This document shows, piece after piece, positions 8,580-14,101 of a DNA stretch of 16,573 nt. The DNA comes from Paenibacillaceae bacterium (GTDB lineage: Bacteria > Bacillota > Bacilli > Paenibacillales > YIM-B00363), in assembly GCA_018969805.1 (NCBI GenBank), contig JAGWXQ010000007.1, positions 1 through 16,573 of the forward strand. Direction: 5' to 3'. The position numbers and the translations under genes are program-made. Each line of letters starts with the position of its first letter. Position 1 is the stretch's first letter. Below the pieces are notes generated by a model. It made no database searches. It worked only from the letters and a program-made list of their open reading frames with translations, and was not told the origin of the DNA.

Positions 8580-8614
8580 AAAAAAACCTCCCTCACAAAA
8601 GATGTGAGAGAGGT
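8580..8614 (-). terminator. Terminator-like hairpin enclosing the comM ribosome-binding site (attenuator candidate)
   Basis: In minus-strand RNA, ACCUCUCUCAC (8614–8604) pairs with GUGAGGGAGGU (8596–8586), giving 11 pairs including one G-U, with a 7-nt loop and then seven U's in total (8586–8580) immediately before the comM GUG. This is the shape of an intrinsic terminator. Its 3' arm contains the GGGAGG Shine-Dalgarno of comM. It could stop transcription coming from the promoter or from the island, or hide the ribosome-binding site, or both. Confidence 0.75.
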
Positions 8615-8639
8615 GCTTCCTCATGCCCATATACAACGC

Positions 8640-8668
8640 ATTGTACTACAACATACGCACATTGTCAA
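8640..8668 (-). promoter_or_regulatory. comM promoter (near-consensus sigma-A type)
   Basis: Minus strand TTGACA (8663–8668), exactly 17 nt spacer, then TACAAT (8640–8645). Transcription should start near 8633, giving a leader of about 54 nt that consists mainly of the hairpin at 8580–8614. Confidence 0.85.
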
Positions 8669-8680
8669 CGCCAGAAAATA

Positions 8681-8700
8681 TACGGATGGTCTCATCCGTA
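8681..8700. promoter_or_regulatory. Perfect 8-bp inverted repeat upstream of the comM promoter
   Basis: TACGGATG (8681–8688) and CATCCGTA (8693–8700) form a perfect dyad with a 4-nt centre. The centre is about 57 bp upstream of the predicted comM start site, a typical place for an activator. It could also act as a weak terminator hairpin. It sits at the edge of the AT-rich island. Confidence 0.45.
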
Positions 8701-8919
8701 GTTCGAGCCGATGATTGTTGGTTCATAAAAAATAAAAATCATTGCGATGAAGTTGTATTCATAGGCAAGGACTACTGGGATACTCTAGGTGGTGCTGGGT
8801 GTTATGAAACAATCCTTGAAATTGAGAGCGCAGTAGGTGCTGAAACACGCGCTATACTAAATAATGGGCACCTCTATAAACGACATTTCCAGAAAAACAA
8901 ATGGAACTCGTGTTTTTGA
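8686..8919 (+). pseudogene. C-terminal remnant of a decayed gene, possibly a type II restriction endonuclease
   Basis: An open stretch of about 77 codons ending at TGA 8917–8919. The segment DEVVFIGKDYWDTLGGAGCY followed by ETILEIESAVGAETRAIL looks like a genuine protein tail rather than a shadow frame. From memory it resembles the end of some type II restriction endonucleases (a G-K-x-[FY]-W-x-x-[IL]-G-G-x-G-x-Y pattern), but I cannot confirm the family. There is no Shine-Dalgarno before the ATG at 8686, and that ATG lies inside the comM upstream dyad, so the true N-terminus is gone. Codon use is AT-rich, unlike comM. No methyltransferase gene is present. Read it as a broken leftover from acquired DNA. 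Confidence 0.4.
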
Positions 8920-9024
8920 CTTGGCGTAAAAAAAAAATTACCGAAATGAGCGCACCCCTGTGCATTATGTTTCATAAAACTTGTCTTATTTGCCCTTTTT
9001 TATTGAAAAACGGCATACTGATCC

Positions 9025-9567
9025 CTAGGTTTGTACGCCTAATTTTGTTTTTGTGCGCATCAAATAGGCGTACCGTAGCATATTGTAGGCAATATTTTTG
9101 AACGCGACATGCGCTTTCGCACGTAAGATCCCAATCGTTCAACAAAAAGTCCCTGCCAAACTCATCTTCATTTGTCCAAACACATGCTCCACCCGTGCGC
9201 GAACACGGCACTTCTCTCCATTCGATGCCTTTGCTTCCGCTGTCAGTGGCTTGTTGCGATATCCCGTTTCGTACACTTGAATGTTTATTCCTTTGCACTC
9301 CTTCTGCACTTTCTCGTGCAATTGTTCTCCAACATACGCACAATATGCATAAAGAACTCGATCTTTTTCACTGAGCATCTCAACCAGTGGTTGACTGTCA
9401 TGTACCGATGCGTCCGTTACCGTGTACGTCGTGATCAGCTTACTTTTTTGATCGACCACCACATGATTTTTGTATCCATAGTACGTCGCTCCGTTTTTCT
9501 TTGTCCATCTTGCATCACCGTCTTTTTGGCGCAATTTGTTTGGATTTTCCTTCCATTCCACAGGTAC
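9025..9567 (-). pseudogene. IS5-family transposase, truncated and inactivated remnant
   Basis: Matches the C-terminal part of IS5-family DDE transposases: VEWKENPNKLRQKDGDARWT, KKNGATYYGYKNHVVVD, VTDASVHDSQPL, YETGYRNKPLTAEAKASN and RVRARVEHVFGQM. It is broken in three ways. The N-terminal part, with the first catalytic Asp, is missing and homology stops exactly where a CRISPR repeat begins (9567/9568). The second catalytic Asp, normally in a YADSAY-type motif, is Tyr (LYAYCAYVGE). An in-frame TGA (9139–9141) interrupts the reading before TIGILRAKAHVAFKNIAYNMLRYAYL, which continues to a TAG at 9025–9027; a single CGA-to-TGA change would explain it. The Glu in RVEHVFG remains. I could not define terminal inverted repeats. 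Any longer annotated reading frame extending to about 9801 is partly translated CRISPR DNA. Confidence 0.9.
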
Positions 9568-9779
9568 GGATCGCCCCCGCACACGCGGGGAACACGATCC
9601 ACGCAGTCGAGCGGCATATGTAGGCGCGGGATCACTCCCGCACACGCGGGGAACACGGGGAAAACTGATGTTTTGAACCTGCGGGTAAAGGATCACCGCG
9701 TGTGCGATGGTGGGCCCAAGTCGCCACGAAGCGGTAACTTCCGCCACACAGTGATCACCGCGTGTGCGGAGCGTCCTTT
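9568..9779 (+). CRISPR. Small degenerate type I-E-like CRISPR array, orphan
   Basis: Two clear 28-nt repeats lie at 9568–9595 and 9629–9656. They match at 26 of 28 positions, share the stem CCCGC/GCGGG and end GGGGAACAC, and are separated by a 33-nt spacer. Two decayed copies follow at about 9690 and 9752, both containing the 16-mer GATCACCGCGTGTGCG. Unit spacing is 61, 61 and 62 nt, the type I-E period, so the decayed copies are still in register. Spacers are 9596–9628, 9657–9689 and about 9718–9751. No cas gene and no recognisable leader are present; the upstream flank is the transposase remnant. Degenerate copies at the downstream end fit an array whose leader was on the left. The two best repeats are well supported, the other two moderately. 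Confidence 0.8.
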
Positions 9780-10018
9780 TTTCCGAAAGCAATATAAACA
9801 ATCAAGCACTTTTTATATGCGGCAATTATATGACGAGTAATCAAACTGACCGCCTCCATGAAATACCAATTAATTTCTCAATCGGTAATTTTATTTCTTA
9901 TTTTTAATCATCAGTTCCTTTCACTTTATTTGATTCCATAATAAAAAAACGTTTTTTTTATTCTTATACATATGGAAAAAGAATATTGTAATCTGGTAAA
10001 ATTTTTTTTCTGAAAGAT

Positions 10019-10047
10019 TTGACGCAAACGATTTTTTATTATATAAT
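10019..10047 (+). promoter_or_regulatory. Promoter for the secreted protease gene
   Basis: TTGACG (10019–10024), 17-nt spacer, TATAAT (10042–10047): a near-consensus housekeeping promoter. The start site should be near 10054, some 290 nt before the protease start codon. Confidence 0.75.
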
Positions 10048-10061
10048 CATGTTGTACGAAA

Positions 10062-10079
10062 AATGCATGCGCATGCATT
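10062..10079. promoter_or_regulatory. Perfect 18-bp palindrome just after the promoter (putative operator)
   Basis: AATGCATGCGCATGCATT is identical to its reverse complement and covers about +8 to +25 of the predicted transcript. It is a GC-containing block in an otherwise A/T-rich leader. A dyad of ATCAAAAA and TTTTTGAT follows at 10083–10100. Position and symmetry suggest a repressor site; no regulator gene is present in the window. Confidence 0.55.
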
Positions 10080-10346
10080 GATATCAAAAAGTTTTTTGAT
10101 TGTTTATATCTTCGGTGGCAATAAACGATTTAAGCAGAAGTGTATTTTTGATTAATGTAATTTAGTAATTGTTTTTTTATAAAGATATTAAGTCGCCCTG
10201 TTATATTGTAATTTGATCAAGTTTCCTAAGGTTATTTTTTATAAGCTATTCTCTTTTTTTGTAAATTAAATTTTAAGTGTGTTTTTCTAAAATTTTTTCA
10301 AAAAACTTAAAAAGTTTTTAATACTCAAATTTAGGAGGTTGTTATC

Positions 10347-10553
10347 GTGGATCATATTTTTATGACATTAAGGCGGTTTTTTTATTTTCTTTTTATATGT
10401 TTGTCTTTATCTTTGATATCGCCTGTACTTCATGCATCAGCGAGTACGAAAAGACCAATTTCTATTCCTGCTAATCATCTAAAAAGCATTTTTTTATTAA
10501 AGTACCCGAAGAAAATAAAAGCGATTTTAATCTCGGGACTGCAGTCTTGGTAA
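10347..10553 (+). CDS. Signal-peptide N-terminus of a secreted serine protease, frameshifted
   Basis: First part of a split gene. The start is GTG at 10347 with TAGGAGG and an 8-nt spacer, a strong site. The product starts MDHIFMTLRRFFYFLFICLS, a clear Sec signal peptide: positive RR, a hydrophobic core of about 18 residues, and a likely cleavage near HASA (about residue 32). After about 50 residues the frame leaves the protease sequence and ends at TAA 10551–10553. The downstream protease domain is in the -1 frame. One extra T in the T7 run at 10489–10495 would join them into a single protein of about 317 residues reading NHLKSIFFIKVPEENKSDF and then NLGTAVLVSK. Treat this and the next entry as one gene (10347–11302) that is broken, phase-variable, or expressed by frameshifting. 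Confidence 0.75.
   Translation: MDHIFMTLRRFFYFLFICLSLSLISPVLHASASTKRPISIPANHLKSIFLLKYPKKIKAILISGLQSW
10489..10495 (+). other. T7 homopolymer and slippery heptamer at the frameshift
   Basis: Seven T's lie between the signal-peptide frame and the protease frame. In the zero frame (ATT TTT TTA) the sequence contains T TTT TTA, a known -1 ribosomal slippery heptamer, and the required shift is -1. The same run could vary in length by replication slippage or be misread by RNA polymerase. Confidence 0.6.
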
Positions 10554-11302
10554 GTAAAAGTAATAATATATGCAGTGATATCAAAATTTCTCCATTTCTA
10601 AAAGAATGTCAAAGTCAATCACCCTTGAACAAGCTCACTTCTTCAAATGTTCAAGTTTATAATTTTTTAACGGCATATCATGTAGTAGAAGATCGCAAAC
10701 CAAAAGAACAAATTCAATTCAAATTATTGGACATCAATAGCAATGAAATTCCTATACAAAAGTCAGAAGTTTATAAATTACCATGTATTGCAAATCCTAG
10801 TCTAATGAGCCAAAAAGATATTCAATTGTTAAAAAATAAATTAAATAAAGATGAGTGTTTTAATGATGTCGCTTGGATTCGAGTGTATACATCGTATAAT
10901 CTCTCCCACTTTATGACGTTGCCAAAAAAAGTTGGTAATGATGTTAGGGATGTACAAGGTGTTATATGCGGGTTCGGTAATAACATGATAATACCAAAAT
11001 GTACTACGAATAATAAATCGGATAAACGAATAACTAAAGTAGAGTTTCCAAGTGACCAAAGTGTATTTTTTAGAACGATTGGTGGATCTGATCACGTTGT
11101 GCTTGCTCTTCCATCAAATCCCGGCGCAAGTGGTGGACCTATTTTTCTTTACCCTACTAAGGGTAAACCTGAACTTTTGGGTATCATATCTGGTAGGCTA
11201 AATATAGGTGGGTTAGAATATATACCACATGTTGCTTTTGTTCCAATTAATGTTTCATGCCGTATGCTCGCACCGATCTGTACAACACAAAAAACAAAAT
11301 AA
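10547..11302 (+). CDS. Trypsin-like (S1/HtrA-fold) serine protease domain, second part of the split gene
   Basis: Catalytic part of the split protease; the frame is open from about 10475. The nominal TTG start at 10547 (251 residues) has no Shine-Dalgarno and lies inside the first beta strand: upstream codons in the same frame read EENKSDFNLGTAVLVSK, typical of trypsin-like folds. Counting from 10547, the triad is His45 (TAYHVVED), Asp107 (CFNDVAWIRV) and Ser195 (NPGASGGPIF), all in classic contexts. An insertion rich in Lys, Asn and Cys separates His and Asp. After Ser, GIISGRLNIGGLEYIPHVAFVPI completes the second barrel. The product is probably exported, given the signal peptide upstream. 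Strong AT bias compared with comM and mutS indicates acquired DNA. No inhibitor, immunity or toxin gene is adjacent. Specific family and substrate are unknown. Confidence 0.8.
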   Translation: MVSKSNNICSDIKISPFLKECQSQSPLNKLTSSNVQVYNFLTAYHVVEDRKPKEQIQFKLLDINSNEIPIQKSEVYKLPCIANPSLMSQKDIQLLKNKLNKDECFNDVAWIRVYTSYNLSHFMTLPKKVGNDVRDVQGVICGFGNNMIIPKCTTNNKSDKRITKVEFPSDQSVFFRTIGGSDHVVLALPSNPGASGGPIFLYPTKGKPELLGIISGRLNIGGLEYIPHVAFVPINVSCRMLAPICTTQKTK

Positions 11303-11345
11303 TTCTTTGTTCTTCCACCACACGCTTTTCTGTTTTTCACAAATC

Positions 11346-11375
11346 AAAACCCCGTGCTCCATGACGGGGTTTTTT
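11346..11375 (+). terminator. Intrinsic terminator after the protease gene
   Basis: AAAACCCCGT (11346–11355) pairs perfectly with ACGGGGTTTT (11364–11373) around an 8-nt loop, with six T's at 11370–11375. It ends protease transcription 44 bp past the stop and insulates mutS. The minus strand also has a short T run (TTTT-G-A-TTT), so it may work weakly in both directions. Confidence 0.92.
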
Positions 11376-11468
11376 GTGCATGATTTGAAAGTCCGATTAT
11401 TCCATATCTCTTTCATACGCTCCTCTGCATCGATGTTGGGAAAGGGATGTGAATGGGGGCGATCTGTG

Positions 11469-11477
11469 TGGTATACT
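11469..11477 (+). promoter_or_regulatory. mutS promoter, extended -10
   Basis: TGGTATACT is an extended -10 (TGn plus TATACT, hexamer 11472–11477). The -35 region is poor. Start near 11484 would give a leader of about 16 nt before the mutS ATG. Confidence 0.6.
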
Positions 11478-11499
11478 ATTTGTTGAGTGGGGGATTGGT

Positions 11500-14049
11500 A
11501 TGACAAAACGTACACCGATGATGGAACAATACGTTGAACAAAAATCACTTGTGCCGGATGCGTTGTTGTTTTTTCGTTTGGGTGATTTTTATGAGTTGTT
11601 TATGGACGATGCGATCGCTGCTGCGCGTGCGCTGGACATTACGTTGACGGGTCGGGAAGCGGGGGATATGGGGCGCGTGCCGATGTGCGGAGTTCCTGTG
11701 CATGCGGCGCAATCGTATATTGCAAAACTCGTCGCACAGCAATACAAAGTTGCGATTTGTGAACAAGATGCATCGTTTGCGGGAAAGGGGCTTGTGCCGA
11801 GGCGCATCGTACGCATCGTGACACCGGGCACGATAGACGACGGTGACGACAGTGCGCTTGGTGCGCTTGCGACCATCGTTCGTGAAGACGGGATGCACGC
11901 GCTCGTGGTGCTTGATTGCCGCATTGGGCATATGCGGTATGCACAGTTTTCGTCGCGTGCTTTGCTTGTAGATGCGTTGCACGTGTTGTCTATCGCAGAA
12001 TGGGTGTTGGAGGAAGAGGAGCGCGCGTGGTTGGTCGCGCAGCCGTGGTGGCGCAATTCGTGCGCGGTAACTGTGCGGGCGCGTGCACCGAGTGACGCGG
12101 TGATTTCGCAGTTTGCACAGCTGTCTTCGGAAGTCGTTGATGCATTGCCTCGTGCGTGCCGCATTGCGGTGGGGCAATTGTGTCGCTACGTCATTGAGAC
12201 GCATCAGCGTGGATTGGCGCACATTCAGTTGTTGTCTATGCAATCGCACCCGGTTCGTGCCCCGCTGGGCATCGATGCATCGACGCAGCGGCATTTGGAG
12301 TTGTTGCGCGGGGGGCACGACCGCAACAAGCACGCATCGTTGTTTGGTGTGCTGGACAAGACGCGCACAGCACTTGGTTCGCGGTTGTTGCGTCTGTGGA
12401 TGATGCAGCCGTTGACGGACATTGCGGCGTTGGCGCATCGGCACGATGCCGTCGATGTGTTGCACATGCAGACGCTTGTGCGGGGGGCGCTGTCCGAGTT
12501 GCTTGGCCGCGTATACGATATGGAGCGGTTGATTGGACGGACAGCGCGGGGACAAGCTTCGCCGCGCGATATGATTGCGCTGGCGCAGTCGTTGCGCGTC
12601 GTACCGTTGCTCCAGGAGCAGCTCGCGGGTGATGACGTTTGTCTTGGGGCGCATCATATGCACGAGTTTGTTCATCGCCTGGACGCGTGTACGGACGTGT
12701 GCGCGATGATTGACGATGCGGTAGAGCCGGATGTGGCGATGGCCCATCGGACCTCGACCGATACGGTCCGCAGTGGATACGATGCGCGGCTGGATGCGTT
12801 GCGGACGACGGCGCGTGAAGGAAAGCAGTGGATCGCGGCGTTGGAAGCTGCGGAGCGGACGCGTACTGGCATTCGTTCGCTCAAAGTCGGGTATACGAAA
12901 GTGTTTGGATATTATATTGAAGTATCCCGTGCAAACGTGCACGCCGTACCGACGGATCGCTACGAACGAAAGCAAACGCTTGCCAATGCAGAACGGTACG
13001 TCACGGCGGAGCTTGTGGAACATGAGGTGCGTTTGCTGGAAGCGCAGGCAGAGCTGGAAACGTATGAACAATCGGTGTTCGATGCATTGGTCCATGCGGT
13101 CGCCATGCACATACCGCGCATGCAGTGTGTGGCGCATGCGCTGGCGCAGCTCGATGTGTTTGTTGCGCTTGCGAATGTGGCGCGTACGCGTCGGTACGTC
13201 CGTCCGCATATGCACGAAGGCGACGCGCTGATGATTTATGAAGGCAGGCATCCGGTCGTAGAGACGTTGTCGGAGGAGTTTATGCCCAATGATACGTGTC
13301 TTGGTGGCACGGATGCGCGCATGACGATGATTACTGGACCAAATATGGCGGGAAAGAGCACGTATATGCGCCAAGTGGCACTGATGGTCATTATGGCGCA
13401 CATTGGCAGTTTTGTGCCGGCTGCCAGAGCGCACATTCCGATTGTCGATCATGTGTTTACACGCATTGGGGCATCGGACGATTTGTTTGGTGGACAAAGT
13501 ACGTTTATGGTTGAGATGCGGGACATCCAGCACATGTTGTCGTGCGCGACATCGCGCAGCCTGCTCATTATCGATGAGCTTGGTCGTGGGACGGCGAGTG
13601 ACGAAGGTATGGCGATCGCGCAGGCGGTCATTGAGCACATTCACGATGTCGTTCAATGTAAGGCGCTCGTATCGACGCACTACCATGCGTTGGCGCATCG
13701 CTGTGAGGCGTTGCCTGGTGTGGCTGCGGCGCGTATGGCGGTCGAAGAGCGCGGGGATCGGGTGTTGTTTCTCAAAAAGTTGCTTCCTGGCGTGGCGAGC
13801 AGTTCGTATGGCATTTATTGTGCGCACATCGCGGGCATTCCGCGTACGGTCGTCGATCGCGCGTATGCGCTGTTGCACGTACGAGACGACGATGTCCCAG
13901 ATCGCGCGCCCGCGATCGTCCGTATGGAGCATCCGTGCGTGGCGCAGCTGCGTACGCTGGATGTGTTGCACATGACACCGATGGATGCGCTGCGGTGGTT
14001 GCTTGATGCGCAGCAGGCTGTGCGTGATCCTGATTCATTGCTTGGATGA
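11500..14049 (+). CDS. mutS: DNA mismatch repair protein MutS
   Basis: Mismatch-recognition ATPase that starts methyl-independent mismatch repair with MutL. It is 849 residues, normal for MutS1. The ATG at 11500 gives MTKRTPMMEQYVEQKSL, the family N-terminus; the in-frame GTG at 11449 lies upstream of the promoter and is rejected. GTGGGGG about 6 nt upstream serves as ribosome-binding site. The mismatch-wedge motif Phe30-Tyr31-Glu32 (GDFYELF) is present. The ATPase domain has Walker A GPNMAGKST (613–621), signature SDDLFGGQSTFMVEM, and Walker B LLIIDELGRGT (Asp692/Glu693). The C-terminal dimerisation region ends with LHMTPMDALRWLLDAQQAV. All five domains seem intact. The next gene starts 52 bp later on the same strand. 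Confidence 0.98.
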   Translation: MTKRTPMMEQYVEQKSLVPDALLFFRLGDFYELFMDDAIAAARALDITLTGREAGDMGRVPMCGVPVHAAQSYIAKLVAQQYKVAICEQDASFAGKGLVPRRIVRIVTPGTIDDGDDSALGALATIVREDGMHALVVLDCRIGHMRYAQFSSRALLVDALHVLSIAEWVLEEEERAWLVAQPWWRNSCAVTVRARAPSDAVISQFAQLSSEVVDALPRACRIAVGQLCRYVIETHQRGLAHIQLLSMQSHPVRAPLGIDASTQRHLELLRGGHDRNKHASLFGVLDKTRTALGSRLLRLWMMQPLTDIAALAHRHDAVDVLHMQTLVRGALSELLGRVYDMERLIGRTARGQASPRDMIALAQSLRVVPLLQEQLAGDDVCLGAHHMHEFVHRLDACTDVCAMIDDAVEPDVAMAHRTSTDTVRSGYDARLDALRTTAREGKQWIAALEAAERTRTGIRSLKVGYTKVFGYYIEVSRANVHAVPTDRYERKQTLANAERYVTAELVEHEVRLLEAQAELETYEQSVFDALVHAVAMHIPRMQCVAHALAQLDVFVALANVARTRRYVRPHMHEGDALMIYEGRHPVVETLSEEFMPNDTCLGGTDARMTMITGPNMAGKSTYMRQVALMVIMAHIGSFVPAARAHIPIVDHVFTRIGASDDLFGGQSTFMVEMRDIQHMLSCATSRSLLIIDELGRGTASDEGMAIAQAVIEHIHDVVQCKALVSTHYHALAHRCEALPGVAAARMAVEERGDRVLFLKKLLPGVASSSYGIYCAHIAGIPRTVVDRAYALLHVRDDDVPDRAPAIVRMEHPCVAQLRTLDVLHMTPMDALRWLLDAQQAVRDPDSLLG

Positions 14050-14101
14050 TCGTTTGATTGACCGCTGATTAGAGCGACAAATCAAAGGGGGTGTGCCATC
14101 G

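Larger units (their letters stand above)
9780..10346. other. AT-rich non-coding stretch upstream of the serine protease
   Basis: No convincing gene is visible here. Base composition is strikingly AT-rich, with many A and T runs. It contains an A7/T8 dyad at about 9940–9962, the protease promoter (10019–10047), a perfect 18-bp palindrome (10062–10079), a second dyad (10083–10100), and an 8-bp A/T hairpin (10301–10319) just before the protease Shine-Dalgarno. The implied untranslated leader of about 290 nt is long for one gene. Confidence 0.6.

Noticed and set aside
8580..8636. Longer comM start at 8636 or 8630 (in-frame upstream codons)
   Set aside because: The extra residues are encoded by the leader hairpin and lack a ribosome-binding site; the GTG at 8579 fits the family and has a good site.
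8920..9024. Terminal inverted repeat of the IS remnant
   Set aside because: The other end is missing, so no pair can be matched and no target duplication was seen.
9435..9656. 73-codon minus-strand frame reading VPRVCGGDP-type repeats
   Set aside because: This is translated CRISPR repeat DNA, a common annotation artefact.
9568..9801. N-terminal extension of the transposase frame up to 9801
   Set aside because: No transposase similarity upstream of 9567; the frame simply passes through CRISPR repeats and spacers.
9940..9962. A7/T8 dyad as a transcription terminator
   Set aside because: The stem is only A-T pairs and lacks an associated gene end; likely just low-complexity sequence.
11545..13971. 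808-codon open frame on the minus strand opposite mutS
   Set aside because: Runs antisense across an intact MutS with all motifs; its translation is Arg/His-rich low-information sequence caused by codon bias of the other strand.
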